Origin: CAVPGP01 sp963704025
GTDB taxonomy: Bacteria; Actinomycetota; Thermoleophilia; Gaiellales; Gaiellaceae
Assembly: GCA_963704025.1 (NCBI GenBank)
Contig: CAVPGP010000003.1
Location: 647,915 to 711,914, forward strand
DNA: 64,000 nt
Direction of reading: 5' to 3'
Part shown: in pieces, positions 8,179-16,630 of the stretch
How the letters are laid out: each line of letters opens with the position of its first letter
How positions within the stretch are numbered: the stretch's first letter is position 1
The notes under the pieces: generated by a model
Told to the model about the DNA's origin: nothing
The model's input: only the letters and a program-made list of their open reading frames with translations
Databases searched by the model: none
Position numbers and translations under genes: made by a program

Positions 8179-8961
8179 GTGCGTGTGCTCGTCACCGGCG
8201 GCGCCGGCTACGTGGGCAGCGAGCTCGTGCGGCGCGCGGCGCAGCGCGGCCTGAATGTGCGGGCGACCCTTCACACGCGGAGGCTCGCGCTGCCGGCCGA
8301 GTGGCTCCGGGTCGACGTGCGGGACGAGGCGGCGGTACGGGAGGCGGTGGACGGGACCGACTGCGTGGTCCACACCGCGTACCGGATGGGCGGCGACGAC
8401 CAGTGGGCGACGAACGTCGAGGGGGCCGCGGTGGTCGCGGCGGCGGCGCGCGCGGCCGGCGCCCGGCTGATCCACCTCTCGTCCGACCTCGTCTTCTCCG
8501 GCAGCCGCGGCCGCTACCGCGAGGAGGACGAGCCCGCGCCGGTGAACGACTACGGCCGCTCCAAGGCGGAGGCGGAGCGGCGCGTGGCGTCGGCGCACCC
8601 GGGCGCGTCGCTCGTGCGCACGTCGCTCGTCTACGGCGCAGCCGAGCCGGGCCCGCAGGAGCGGCTCGCGGCCGAGGGCACCACGTTCTTCGTCGACGAG
8701 ATCCGCTCGCCGGTCCAGGTGGGCGATCTCGCCGAGGCGATCCTGGAGCTCGCCGGCCTGGAGCACGAGGGCCCGATCCACCTCGGCGGCGCGGACGACG
8801 TCAGCCGCTACGAGTTCGCGGTCCTGCTCGGCGCGGACCCCGCCCGGATCGAGGCCGGGCGCACGACGCCGGACCGCGCGGCAAACGTCTCGCTCGACAG
8901 CTCCTTCGCGAGGGAGCTGCTGCGGACCCGCCTGCGGGGCGTCCGCGAGGTGCTGGGCTAG
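8179..8961 (+). CDS. NAD-dependent epimerase/dehydratase (extended SDR, RmlD-like)
   Basis: Extended SDR of 260 residues with the dinucleotide motif GGAGYVGSE at residues 7-15 and the active-site YGRSKAEAE (Tyr/Lys) near 128. The C-terminal part is short, closer to RmlD/dTDP-4-dehydrorhamnose reductase-like proteins than to full-length sugar epimerases. It is a single gene divergent from the liv operon and convergent with a thioesterase. Substrate unknown; a nucleotide sugar or another hydroxy compound is possible. Confidence 0.8.
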   Translation: MRVLVTGGAGYVGSELVRRAAQRGLNVRATLHTRRLALPAEWLRVDVRDEAAVREAVDGTDCVVHTAYRMGGDDQWATNVEGAAVVAAAARAAGARLIHLSSDLVFSGSRGRYREEDEPAPVNDYGRSKAEAERRVASAHPGASLVRTSLVYGAAEPGPQERLAAEGTTFFVDEIRSPVQVGDLAEAILELAGLEHEGPIHLGGADDVSRYEFAVLLGADPARIEAGRTTPDRAANVSLDSSFARELLRTRLRGVREVLG

Positions 8962-8966
8962 AGCAT

Positions 8967-9446
8967 CTAGATCTCGTCGTCCTCGAAGCGCCTGCGCCAC
9001 GCCTCGCCTGCCGCGCGGCCCTCGGCGGTGGCGAGGAAGTGCTCGAGCGGGACGTGCAGGAGCGCGCAGCGCGCCTCGGCGAGGACGAGGCTGCCGTCCG
9101 TCAGCTCGCAGTTCACGTGCAGCCGGCGCCCGCGCTCGTCGGCGAGCCAGGCGCGCACCAGCAGCTCCGTGTTGATCGGGACGGGCTTCCGGTAACGGAC
9201 GAAGATCCGTGCGGTGACCGCTGGGAAGCGGTACCACGTCGCCAGCAGGCCGCACGCCTCGTCGAGCACGGCCGAGACGAGCCCGCCGTGTGCGATCCCC
9301 GGCCCGCCCTGGTGCCGTTCGTCGAAGTGGAACCACGCCTCGTACTCCGTCAGCTCCTCGACCTCCGGCACCGGCAGTCCGAGTCCGTTGGGATTGTCGC
9401 CGCAGCCCCAGCACGCCGGATCGTGGTGGGGCGGGATGCGGCTCAT
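8967..9446 (-). CDS. PaaI-type hot-dog thioesterase
   Basis: Thioesterase of 159 residues with the hot-dog signature HQGGPGIAHGGLVSAVLDEACG around residues 45-65 (the HGG... nucleophile region with a conserved Glu/Asp). It probably hydrolyses an acyl-CoA. The N-terminal Cys/His-containing stretch (HDPACWGCGDNPNGLG) is typical of this thioesterase subgroup. The start overlaps the stop of the monooxygenase-like gene by 4 bp, so the two are co-expressed after the HMG-CoA reductase gene. Confidence 0.82.
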   Translation of the reverse strand: MSRIPPHHDPACWGCGDNPNGLGLPVPEVEELTEYEAWFHFDERHQGGPGIAHGGLVSAVLDEACGLLATWYRFPAVTARIFVRYRKPVPINTELLVRAWLADERGRRLHVNCELTDGSLVLAEARCALLHVPLEHFLATAEGRAAGEAWRRRFEDDEI

Positions 9447-9742
9447 TCCGCCCAGACGTTCTCGAAGGTGCCGAAGCGAAGCTCCTGGTCGTACAGGTAC
9501 GACGTCTCGTCCACGCGGCGCATGTACTCCTCGCGGTGGGCCTCGACGAAGGCGTTGTACGCCTCGCGCGACTCCCAGCGGTCGACCACGAGATAGCGGC
9601 CCGAGATCTCGAGGTCGCGCAGCAGCTCGGTGCCGACGTAGCCCTCGCCCTGCCGGAAGAAGCCGGCCCAGTCGCCGTCGGCGCCGTAGACGCGCTCGAA
9701 CTCCTCCGCGTTGCGCGCGTCGTAGCTGAAGACGAGGGCAAT
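9443..9742 (-). CDS. ABM-fold small protein (antibiotic biosynthesis monooxygenase-like)
   Basis: About 99 residues with a dimeric alpha/beta-barrel look: IALVFSYDA, a central helix rich in E/F/R, YLVVDRWESREAYNAFVEAH and a C-terminal FGTFENVWAE. Relatives in this fold are small monooxygenases or stress-responsive barrel proteins. The start is odd: in frame there is only ATA-ATT just upstream of GCC CTC, where relatives would be expected to have an ATG, so an ATT start at 9742 is proposed. It overlaps the HMG-CoA reductase stop by 1 bp. Function unknown. Confidence 0.65.
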   Translation of the reverse strand: MALVFSYDARNAEEFERVYGADGDWAGFFRQGEGYVGTELLRDLEISGRYLVVDRWESREAYNAFVEAHREEYMRRVDETSYLYDQELRFGTFENVWAE

Positions 9743-10938
9743 TATCGGAGGCCGCCGCGCTCGTGGTGCGCCTTGAAGAAGTTCTCCGAGCCGGCCGTCG
9801 CCATGGCGGCAGAGGCGGAGATCTCGAGCGCCAGCGTCGCCGCGGCGACGATCTGCGCGAAGCGGTAGACCTTCCCCGGGCCGGCGCAGCCGATCGAGCC
9901 GAGCCAGTCGCGGGCCGACGGGAGCGTAGTGCCGCCGCCGACCGTCCCGACCTCGAGGCCGGGCAGGCGGATCGAGGCGTTCACGCCGCCGTCGACCCGG
10001 CGTCCCGTCCCGTGCGCCATCGACGAGGTGCCGACCATGCCGAGGTCCTGGCCCGTGCAGGCGAAGACGGCAGCGATGGCCGACGCCGGCGTGAAGGCCA
10101 CCGACTGCATGCCGGACGCGATCGCACCGTGCGTCCCCGCCCACGAGAGCGCCTCCAGGTCCTCGGGCGTCGTGCGCAGGACGCGGCGGATCGCCTCGTC
10201 GGTGAGCGTCACCTCCGCCAGCACGGTCTTGCCGTGGCCGCCCTGGAAGTACTCGTACGACGGCTTCTTGTCGCCGCCCATGTTCGCCTCGAGGATGGCG
10301 CGTTCCGGCTTCACGGGCGCGCGCTGCATGACGTAGCCCATGTTGAGCGCATACGAGTTCCGGGTGATCATGTTCGGCCCGACGGCGTCGCCCGTCGTCC
10401 AGCGCCAGAGCACGTGGCACATGGGGCCGACGACGTGCGTCTTCACCTCGCGCAGCTTCGCGTGCCTCGAGAGGGAGGGGTCGTCCGATCCGGCAAGCCA
10501 CGCGCGCATCGCCTCCAGCTCGCCCTCGAGCCAGCGCGCGAGCGCGATCGCGTGCGCCGCGTCGGCGCAGACGAAGCACGACGCGCGGGTGATGCGGTCC
10601 GCGATCACGTGCGTGCGGAAGCCGCCGGACTCCTGGGCCGCTCTCATCCCGCGCAGCATCGAGGCTGTGAGGCCCCCCTCGGTGTGCGCGAGCGGGACGA
10701 ACACCTCGTCCTCCACTCGCCCCGTCTCGAGAACGGAGCCGGCCTCGTCGAGCTCGTACTCGCCGAGCGAGACGACGAGCGGCCCCGCCACGGAGACGGG
10801 GATCACCGCGACGCCGGTCAGCGCTTCCGCGGCCTGCGTAAACGGCTCCAGCTCGATCGACGTGACCATGCCGTCGACGCCGAGCGCCTCCTGACGGGCC
10901 CTGATCGAGTCGGCGTCGTTCTTGCGTGGCCAGCGCAC
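9742..10938 (-). CDS. Hydroxymethylglutaryl-CoA reductase (HMG-CoA reductase)
   Basis: 398 residues carrying the HMG-CoA reductase motifs: the catalytic-glutamate region VPLAHTEGGLTASMLRG near 82-98, TGDAVGPNM near 180-188, the catalytic-lysine motif GGDKKPSYE near 217, the NADP-type GTVGGGTTLP near 333 and the terminal His region KAHHERGG. The reaction is reduction of HMG-CoA to mevalonate, or its reverse. The pattern resembles class I enzymes without a membrane domain. Start is GTG. No other mevalonate-pathway gene is in the window, so whether it feeds isoprenoid synthesis is open. Confidence 0.88.
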   Translation of the reverse strand: MRWPRKNDADSIRARQEALGVDGMVTSIELEPFTQAAEALTGVAVIPVSVAGPLVVSLGEYELDEAGSVLETGRVEDEVFVPLAHTEGGLTASMLRGMRAAQESGGFRTHVIADRITRASCFVCADAAHAIALARWLEGELEAMRAWLAGSDDPSLSRHAKLREVKTHVVGPMCHVLWRWTTGDAVGPNMITRNSYALNMGYVMQRAPVKPERAILEANMGGDKKPSYEYFQGGHGKTVLAEVTLTDEAIRRVLRTTPEDLEALSWAGTHGAIASGMQSVAFTPASAIAAVFACTGQDLGMVGTSSMAHGTGRRVDGGVNASIRLPGLEVGTVGGGTTLPSARDWLGSIGCAGPGKVYRFAQIVAAATLALEISASAAMATAGSENFFKAHHERGGLR

Positions 10939-10973
10939 GGGAGGAGCTTATTGGTGCGTTGCGGGGGCGGTGG

Positions 10974-10979
10974 GATACT
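10974..10979 (+). promoter_or_regulatory. Putative leaderless -10 box (GATACT)
   Basis: GATACT ends 6 nt before the ATG of the lipoprotein gene in the 47-bp gap shared with the divergent HMG-CoA reductase gene. No ribosome site is present between them. Confidence 0.5.
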
Positions 10980-10985
10980 CGGCGC

Positions 10986-11993
10986 ATGTCCGTGTTGACG
11001 AGGGCGGCGGGCGTCGCGCTCGCGGTCGCGTCGGCTCTCGTGGCCGGTGGGTGCGGGGGGAAGGCGATCGACGCGGGGGACTGGTCGCCGACGTGGAACG
11101 ACGACTGCCCCGCGTGGTCCGCGGACGGGACGAGGCTCGCGTTCGGGCGGCATCCGCTGCTCGGCGCCGGGCGGCCGGGCGTCTACGTCTGGGACGGGCG
11201 GACTGTCGAGCGTGTCTTCCAGGCGGACGCGCACGTGCTCGGCTGGCGCGGTCGCTCGCTCGTCATCCGTGACCAAGAGCTCGTGACGCTGCTGGACGTG
11301 GCGAGCGGGAGCGAGCGCGTCCTCTTCGACCTCGGGTTCATGGAACCCGGCACGAACCCCGATGCCAGCGTCGCCCCGGACGGCAGCCGCGTCGCGCTGA
11401 TCCGAATGCTTCCGAACGAGACTGGGCCGGGGCTCCTCGTCCTTCGCCCCGACCATCGGCTGGTGCTGAGACGTCGAGGCGTCGTCGTCGCGCGCTGGTC
11501 GCCGCGGGGCGCGCTCGCCTACTCCGACCTCGACCGGCTCGTGGTCCTGCGCGGGAACGGCCGGCCCCTCGTCCGTCGGCCGGGCGGCTCGGCGCTCGCC
11601 TGGTCGCCCGACGGACGCCTGCTCGCCTTCGACCGCCCGGAGCCGGGCCTCGCGTCGGACGTCTGGATCCTGGACGTCCGCACCGGGACGGCCCGCAGGC
11701 TCACCGATACGGGCGGCGAGGCGAACGTCCCGTCTGCGTGGGCTCCCGACGGGCGGACGATCCTCGTGCGGACCACGGAGGCGGGCGGCCTCACGGAGCT
11801 CGACCTCCGCGGCGACGTCGTCCACCGGCTGCCGAGCTGGGGCGGCGCCTGGCCCGGCACGGGCGTCGCGTGCGCGACGGAGTCACGGGACGGGCGGGTC
11901 GCGTTCCTGCGAACCTGGGACGACGTCGAAGGGCAACGATCGAGCGTGTACGTCTCGCCGCCGGACCTGAGCGACGCGACGGCACTCCGGTAG
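10986..11993 (+). CDS. Beta-propeller (TolB/WD40-like) putative lipoprotein
   Basis: 335 residues. An N-terminal signal of about 20 hydrophobic residues ends in VAGGCGG, a near-lipobox with Cys at about residue 23. Blade-like repeats follow with SPDG/SADG/APDG turns (WSADGTRLAF, VAPDGSRVAL, WSPDGRLLAF, WAPDGRTILV), as in TolB-type propellers. It probably sits at the outer face of the membrane as a binding or scaffold protein. The ATG 6 nt after a GATACT box was chosen over upstream in-frame codons that would lie in the promoter. No specific function can be assigned. Confidence 0.75.
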   Translation: MSVLTRAAGVALAVASALVAGGCGGKAIDAGDWSPTWNDDCPAWSADGTRLAFGRHPLLGAGRPGVYVWDGRTVERVFQADAHVLGWRGRSLVIRDQELVTLLDVASGSERVLFDLGFMEPGTNPDASVAPDGSRVALIRMLPNETGPGLLVLRPDHRLVLRRRGVVVARWSPRGALAYSDLDRLVVLRGNGRPLVRRPGGSALAWSPDGRLLAFDRPEPGLASDVWILDVRTGTARRLTDTGGEANVPSAWAPDGRTILVRTTEAGGLTELDLRGDVVHRLPSWGGAWPGTGVACATESRDGRVAFLRTWDDVEGQRSSVYVSPPDLSDATALR

Positions 11994-12003
11994 CTCGACC
12001 GTC

Positions 12004-12009
12004 TAGCCT
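12004..12009 (+). promoter_or_regulatory. Putative leaderless -10 box (TAGCCT)
   Basis: TAGCCT ends 7 nt before the folD ATG, with no Shine-Dalgarno. Confidence 0.5.
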
Positions 12010-12016
12010 CTCGCCG

Positions 12017-12868
12017 ATGACGGCGACGGTGATGGACGGCAGAGGGCTCGCGCGCCGCGTCCGCGACGAGGTCGCAGAGGAGGTGCGCACGCTGGGGCAC
12101 GTCGGCCTCGTGACGGTGCTTGTCGGCGAGGACCCCGCCTCGCAGATCTACATCCGCCTCAAGCACGAGGCGGCGACGGAGGCCGGCTTCGACGTACGCG
12201 ACGAGCGCCTGCCGGCGGAGATCACGGAGGACGAGCTCCTTGCCCGCGTCGCCGAGCTGAACGCCGACGACGAGGTGGACGCCCTGCTCGTGCAGTTCCC
12301 GCTACCGGACCCGATCGACGAGGCGCGCATCGTCCGCGGGATCACGCCGGAGAAGGACGTCGACGGCGTGCACCCCTTCAACGCGGGGCAGCTGTACCTC
12401 GGCCGGCCGACACTCGTGCCGGGCACCCCGCTCGGGATCATGGCGCTCCTCGCCGAGTACGACGTGCCGCTCGAGGGAGCGCGTGCGGTCGTCGTGGGGA
12501 GGTCCGACATCGTCGGCAAGCCGATGTTCCACCTGCTGATGCAGGCGAACGCGACGTTGACGCTCTGCCACTCGAGGACGCGGGACCTCGCGCACCACAC
12601 GCTCGACGCCGACGTGCTCGTCGTCGCCGCGGGCGCAGCCGGCCTCGTCTCGCCCGAGATGGTCAAGCCGGGCTCGACGGTGGTCGACGTGGGCATGAAC
12701 CGGGGCGAGGCGGGGCTCGTCGGCGACGTCGACGCGGGCGCCGCGGCGGTGGCCGGGCTGATCACGCCCGTGCCGGGCGGAGTGGGTCCGATGACGGTCG
12801 CGACGCTGCTGCGGAACGCGGTCCGCTGCGCGAGATACCGGCGCGGCGACCTGCCTTTCCCCCGCTGA
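12017..12868 (+). CDS. folD: Bifunctional methylenetetrahydrofolate dehydrogenase/cyclohydrolase FolD
   Basis: 283-residue FolD that interconverts 5,10-methylene- and 10-formyl-tetrahydrofolate in C1 metabolism, using NADP. Signature features: YIRLKHEAATEAG with the catalytic YxxxK near residue 45-49, VQFPLP near 95, the NADP motif VVVGRSDIVGKP near 160 and the C-terminal PVPGGVGPMTVATLL. The length is normal. The ATG follows a TAGCCT box by 7 nt and the upstream lipoprotein stop by 23 nt. Confidence 0.96.
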   Translation: MTATVMDGRGLARRVRDEVAEEVRTLGHVGLVTVLVGEDPASQIYIRLKHEAATEAGFDVRDERLPAEITEDELLARVAELNADDEVDALLVQFPLPDPIDEARIVRGITPEKDVDGVHPFNAGQLYLGRPTLVPGTPLGIMALLAEYDVPLEGARAVVVGRSDIVGKPMFHLLMQANATLTLCHSRTRDLAHHTLDADVLVVAAGAAGLVSPEMVKPGSTVVDVGMNRGEAGLVGDVDAGAAAVAGLITPVPGGVGPMTVATLLRNAVRCARYRRGDLPFPR

Positions 12869-12877
12869 CGATCCTGC

Positions 12878-12883
12878 TATCGT
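12878..12883 (+). promoter_or_regulatory. Putative -10 box of the cold-shock gene (TATCGT)
   Basis: TATCGT lies 66 nt upstream of the csp start, giving a 5' leader of about 60 nt. The leader contains a GC-rich self-complementary segment (CGGCGGCTC...GAGCCGTCG, 12906-12929) and a strong ribosome site. A structured leader is usual for cold-shock genes and contrasts with the leaderless look of neighbouring genes. Confidence 0.4.
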
Positions 12884-12949
12884 GCGCCCCGCTTCTACAG
12901 TCCTCGGCGGCTCCTGCCCGAGCCGTCGTTTGCATTTCAAGGAGGAACG

Positions 12950-13150
12950 TTGGCTCAGGGCACCGTCAAATGGTTTTCGAACGAGAAGGGCTTCGGCTTC
13001 ATCGAGCGCGAGGAGGGCGACGACGTCTTCGTCCACCACAGCGCGATCACGATGGACGGCTACCGGACCCTCACCGAGGGCCAGCGCGTGGAGTTCGAGG
13101 TCGTGCAGGGGGACAAGGGCCTCCAGGCGGCGAACGTCCAGGCGATCTAG
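12950..13150 (+). CDS. Cold-shock protein (CspA family)
   Basis: 66-residue OB-fold RNA-binding protein, the normal Csp length. RNP1 KGFGFIE is near residue 14 and RNP2 VFVHHSA near 26. It opens AQGTVKWF, as in actinobacterial CspA. The start is TTG with a near-perfect AAGGAGG site ending 4 nt before it, one of the few strong ribosome sites in the window. It probably acts as an RNA chaperone and is followed by a good terminator, so it is monocistronic. Confidence 0.96.
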   Translation: MAQGTVKWFSNEKGFGFIEREEGDDVFVHHSAITMDGYRTLTEGQRVEFEVVQGDKGLQAANVQAI

Positions 13151-13173
13151 AAGCTTTCGACCCGAAAGCACGT

Positions 13174-13208
13174 CGACCGGAGGCGCCGCGATGCGCCTCC
13201 GGTCGTTT
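13174..13208 (+). terminator. Intrinsic terminator of the cold-shock gene
   Basis: Perfect 13-bp stem CGACCGGAGGCGC/GCGCCTCCGGTCG with a 6-nt loop and a short TTT tail, 24 nt after the csp stop. It separates csp from gatCAB. Confidence 0.85.
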
Positions 13209-13218
13209 CCGGAGGCTC

Positions 13219-13224
13219 TAGGCT
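13219..13224 (+). promoter_or_regulatory. Putative leaderless -10 box (TAGGCT)
   Basis: TAGGCT ends 7 nt before the gatC GTG start. It follows directly on the csp terminator, so gatCAB very likely starts its own transcript here. Confidence 0.55.
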
Positions 13225-13231
13225 CTACACC

Positions 13232-13513
13232 GTGTCCATCTCCCGCGAAGAGGTCCTCCACGTCGCGCAGCTGGCCCGGCTCGAGCTGCACGAGGACGAG
13301 GTCGAGCGCTTCCAGGCGCAGCTCTCGGAGATCCTCGACGCCGTCTCGAAGGTGAGCGAGCTCGACCTCGAAGGCGTGCCGCCGACCTCGCATCCGCTCG
13401 ACGTGGTCAACGTGCTCGCGGAGGACGAGCCGCACGAGACCCTGCCGCTCGAGGACGTCTTTGCGAACGCGCCCGACCGTGCCGGCAACTTCTTCCGCGT
13501 CCCGCCAGCATGA
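13232..13513 (+). CDS. gatC: Asp-tRNA(Asn)/Glu-tRNA(Gln) amidotransferase subunit C
   Basis: 93 residues, the standard GatC length: an N-terminal helical pair (HVAQLARLELHEDEVERFQAQLSEIL) and a C-terminal belt (DVFANAPDRAGNFFRVPPA) that wraps around GatA/GatB. It stabilises the GatCAB complex that amidates mischarged tRNAs. GTG start; the stop overlaps the gatA start by 4 bp (ATGA). Confidence 0.95.
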   Translation: MSISREEVLHVAQLARLELHEDEVERFQAQLSEILDAVSKVSELDLEGVPPTSHPLDVVNVLAEDEPHETLPLEDVFANAPDRAGNFFRVPPA

Positions 13514-14916
13514 CGATCGACACTCTGAGGCTGACCGCGGAGGATGCGATGGGCCTGCTGGAGCGCGGCGACGTCTCGCCGGGCGAGCTCTGGGATGCGT
13601 ACCGGGCGGCCATCGAGGCCCGCGACGAGGAGCTGCACTGCTTCCTGACGCTCGTCGACGAGCCCGACGGCGAGGGAGTGCCGATCGCGCTCAAGGACGT
13701 GATCGGGACGAAGGGCGTCCGCACAACGGCAGGCTCGAGGATCCTGGAGAACTACGTGCCGGTCTACGACTCGACCGTCGCCTCGCGGGTCAAGGAGGCC
13801 GGCTTGCCGTCGCTCGGCAAGACGAACACGGACGAGTTCGCCATGGGCTCGTCGACGGAGAACTCGGCCTACGGGCCGTCGCGCAACCCGTGGCACCCGG
13901 CACGCGTGCCGGGCGGCTCCGGAGGCGGGTCGGCTGCGGCGGTCGCCGGCGGGCTCGCTCCGTGGGCGCTGGGCTCCGACACCGGCGGCTCGATCAAGCA
14001 GCCGGCAGCGCTCTGCGGGATCGTCGGCCTCCGCCCGACCTACGGCACCGTCAGCCGGTACGGCATCGTCGCGTTCGCATCCTCGCTCGACCAGGTCGGG
14101 CCGACGACGAAGACGGTTCGCGACTGCGCGCTCCTCTACCGCGTGATCGCGGGCAGGGACCCCTGCGACACCACGACCGTCGACGTGCCGCCCGTCGAGG
14201 TCCCGGAGCGCGACGACCTCGAGGGGATCCGGATCGGGATCCCGGCCGAGTTGAACGACGTGGAGGGCATCGAGCCCGGCGTCAAGGAAGCCGTTCGGCG
14301 CGCCGTCGAGCTCGCCGAGAGCCTCGGCGCGTCGGTCGAGGAGTGCTCGCTGCCACGCTCCGTCGAGTACGGGTTGGCGTGCTACTACCTCGTCGCCCCG
14401 GCCGAGGCGTCGTCGAACCTCGCCCGCTACGACGGCGTCCGCTACGGGCACCGCTCGCCGGGCAAGGACTTCCGCGAGATGGTCATGAACACGCGGCACG
14501 AGGGCTTCGGCGACGAGCCGAAGCGCCGGATCCTGATCGGCACGTACGCGCTCTCCGCCGGGTACTACGACGCCTTCTACGGCAAGGCGCAGCAGGTGCG
14601 AACCGTGATCAAGCGGGAGCACGACGCCCTCTTCGAGCGCTACGACCTGCTCATCAGCCCCACCTCGCCGACGGTGGCGTGGGAGCTCGGCGCGAAGACG
14701 ATGGACCCGCTCGCGATGTACCTCTCGGACGTGCTGACGATCCCCTCGTGCATGGCCGGCCTGCCCGGCCTCTCGATCCCGTGCGGGCTTTCCGCGGGCC
14801 TGCCCGTCGGCCTGCAGCTCGTGGGCCCGCAGTTCGCCGAGAACACGCTCTTCGCCGTCGGCCACGCGCTCGAGCGAGCGATCGGCTTCGACTGCGTTCC
14901 GGAGCGCCTCCGATGA
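13510..14916 (+). CDS. gatA: Asp-tRNA(Asn)/Glu-tRNA(Gln) amidotransferase subunit A
   Basis: Amidase-signature subunit of 468 residues that releases ammonia from glutamine for GatB. The catalytic Lys is in PIALKDV near residue 63 and the Ser-cis-Ser/Ser pair in the GGSGGGSAAAVAGG and SDTGGSIKQPAA stretches near 135-165. It sits between gatC and gatB with ATGA overlaps on both sides, so the subunits are made in stoichiometric order. Confidence 0.97.
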   Translation: MTIDTLRLTAEDAMGLLERGDVSPGELWDAYRAAIEARDEELHCFLTLVDEPDGEGVPIALKDVIGTKGVRTTAGSRILENYVPVYDSTVASRVKEAGLPSLGKTNTDEFAMGSSTENSAYGPSRNPWHPARVPGGSGGGSAAAVAGGLAPWALGSDTGGSIKQPAALCGIVGLRPTYGTVSRYGIVAFASSLDQVGPTTKTVRDCALLYRVIAGRDPCDTTTVDVPPVEVPERDDLEGIRIGIPAELNDVEGIEPGVKEAVRRAVELAESLGASVEECSLPRSVEYGLACYYLVAPAEASSNLARYDGVRYGHRSPGKDFREMVMNTRHEGFGDEPKRRILIGTYALSAGYYDAFYGKAQQVRTVIKREHDALFERYDLLISPTSPTVAWELGAKTMDPLAMYLSDVLTIPSCMAGLPGLSIPCGLSAGLPVGLQLVGPQFAENTLFAVGHALERAIGFDCVPERLR

Positions 14917-16340
14917 GCACGACCGTGTGGGAGCCGGTGATCGGCCTCGAGATCCACGTCCAGCTGAAGACGCGGACGAAGATGTTCTGCCGCTGCCCGG
15001 TCGGCTTTGGGGCGGTCGAGAACTCGCACACCTGCCCCGTCTGCCTCGCGCACCCCGGCGCCTTGCCGGTGCCGAACCGCGCCGCGATCGAGAAGACGAT
15101 CCTGCTCGGCCTCGCGCTCGACTGCGAGATCGCCGACCGCGCCGTCTTCGCCCGCAAGAACTACTTCTACCCCGACCTGCCGAAGGGCTACCAGATCAGC
15201 CAGTACGACAAGCCGCTCTGCGTGAACGGACACGTCTCCGTGCCGGAGCCGGACGGGTCGCACGAGATCGGGATCGTGCGGGCGCACCTCGAGGAGGACG
15301 CCGCCAAGAACACGCACGAGGGCGGGCACGAGGGCCGTATCTCCGGCGCGACGGCGACCCTCGTCGACTTCAACCGCGGCGGCACGCCGCTCGTCGAGAT
15401 CGTCTCCGCCCCCGACGTCCGCTCGGCCGAGGAGGCCAAGCGGTTCCTGCTCCTCCTCCGCCAGACGGTCGTCGAGCTCGGCCTCTCCGACGCGGAGCTG
15501 GAGAAGGGCTCGATGCGCTTCGACGTCAACGTCTCCGTCCGCCCGGCGGGCTCCGATGAGCTGCGCACGCGGACGGAGCTGAAGAACATGAACTCCTTCA
15601 ACTTCGCCGTGAAGGGGATCGAGCGCGAGATCGCGCGGCAGATCGCGATCTACGAGGCCGGCGGCGAGGTCGAGCAGGAGACGCTGCACTTCGTGCCCGG
15701 CGAGGAGGAGGCGCCGCCCCTGCGCAGCAAGGAGGAGGCGCACGACTATCGCTACTTCCCGGATCCGGATCTCGTGCCGGTCGAGCCGTGGCGCGAGACC
15801 GTCGAGGAGCTCCGCGCGCAGCTGCCGGAGCTTCCGGCCGACCGCCTGCGCCGGCTGCTGGCCGACTACGGGCTGCCGTTCTACGACGCCGAGATCCTGA
15901 ACGACTCGCCCGCGCTCGCGCGGCTGTTCGAAGGCGTGGTGCTCGAGGGCGTGGACGCCAAGGCGGCCTCGAACGTGCTGATGAACCAGTTCGCCGCCAC
16001 GGGCATCGACCCCGGCGCGGTCGACCCCGCCGAGCTGGCGAAGCTCGTCGCGGCGCGGGCCGAGGTGCCGCGCGCCGCCTTCGACGAGGCGCTGGCCGCG
16101 TCGGGCGACCCGGAGTTCAAGGCAGAGACATATCTCGCGGAGACGGCGATCGCGGACGCCTCCGAGCTCGACCCGATCATCGAGCGCATCCTCGCCGCGA
16201 ACCCGGGGCAGGTGGAGCAGTTCCGCGGCGGCAAGGAGGGCCTGCTCGGCTTCTTCGTCGGCCAGGTGATGAAGGAGACCGAGGGAAAGGCGAACGCGAA
16301 GGTCGTCAACCAGCGGCTGCGCGAGAAGCTCAGGGCCTGA
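14913..16340 (+). CDS. gatB: Asp-tRNA(Asn)/Glu-tRNA(Gln) amidotransferase subunit B
   Basis: 475-residue GatB that phosphorylates the mischarged aminoacyl group and transamidates it with ammonia from GatA. N-terminal EPVIGLEIHVQLKT, the Cys-rich zinc segment CRCPVGFGAVENSHTCPVC at residues 25-43, RKNYFYPDLPKGYQISQYD near 85, and the C-terminal YqeY-like tail domain ending in KVVNQRLREKL. The start is the ATG overlapping the gatA stop. Confidence 0.97.
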   Translation: MSTTVWEPVIGLEIHVQLKTRTKMFCRCPVGFGAVENSHTCPVCLAHPGALPVPNRAAIEKTILLGLALDCEIADRAVFARKNYFYPDLPKGYQISQYDKPLCVNGHVSVPEPDGSHEIGIVRAHLEEDAAKNTHEGGHEGRISGATATLVDFNRGGTPLVEIVSAPDVRSAEEAKRFLLLLRQTVVELGLSDAELEKGSMRFDVNVSVRPAGSDELRTRTELKNMNSFNFAVKGIEREIARQIAIYEAGGEVEQETLHFVPGEEEAPPLRSKEEAHDYRYFPDPDLVPVEPWRETVEELRAQLPELPADRLRRLLADYGLPFYDAEILNDSPALARLFEGVVLEGVDAKAASNVLMNQFAATGIDPGAVDPAELAKLVAARAEVPRAAFDEALAASGDPEFKAETYLAETAIADASELDPIIERILAANPGQVEQFRGGKEGLLGFFVGQVMKETEGKANAKVVNQRLREKLRA

Positions 16341-16630
16341 TGCTCGCCTGGCGGCGCTGGTGGTCGAGCGACGGCCTGCCGGCGCTCCGCCTGCTGGCGC
16401 TCCAGCACTGGGATCCGCTGGGCGTCTACGAGCAGCCGCAGCGGCTCGACGAGTACGACGCCTACCTGAACCGCGTCGGCCGCATGCTCCGGCGCGGCGC
16501 GGGACCGGCGGAGATCGCCCGGTATCTCGGCCGCGTGCGCGAGCAGGCGCTGAAGCTCGAGGAGAACGAGCTCGCGGACGAGGCTTTCGCCGACGAGGTC
16601 ACGGCGTGGTACAGCCTGGAGAAGCCGTGA
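16340..16630 (+). CDS. Small conserved-type protein of unknown function
   Basis: 96 residues, translationally coupled to gatB (stop/start ATGA overlap) and to the following acetyltransferase (GTGA overlap). The sequence is helix-rich and charged, with several Trp/Arg residues at the N-terminus (MLAWRRWWSSDG), a YDAYLNRVGRMLRRG segment and an EENELADEAFADEVTAWY tail. I do not recognise a family. Its position inside a gatCAB transcript might suggest a translation-linked role, but nothing in the sequence shows it. Confidence 0.65.
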   Translation: MLAWRRWWSSDGLPALRLLALQHWDPLGVYEQPQRLDEYDAYLNRVGRMLRRGAGPAEIARYLGRVREQALKLEENELADEAFADEVTAWYSLEKP

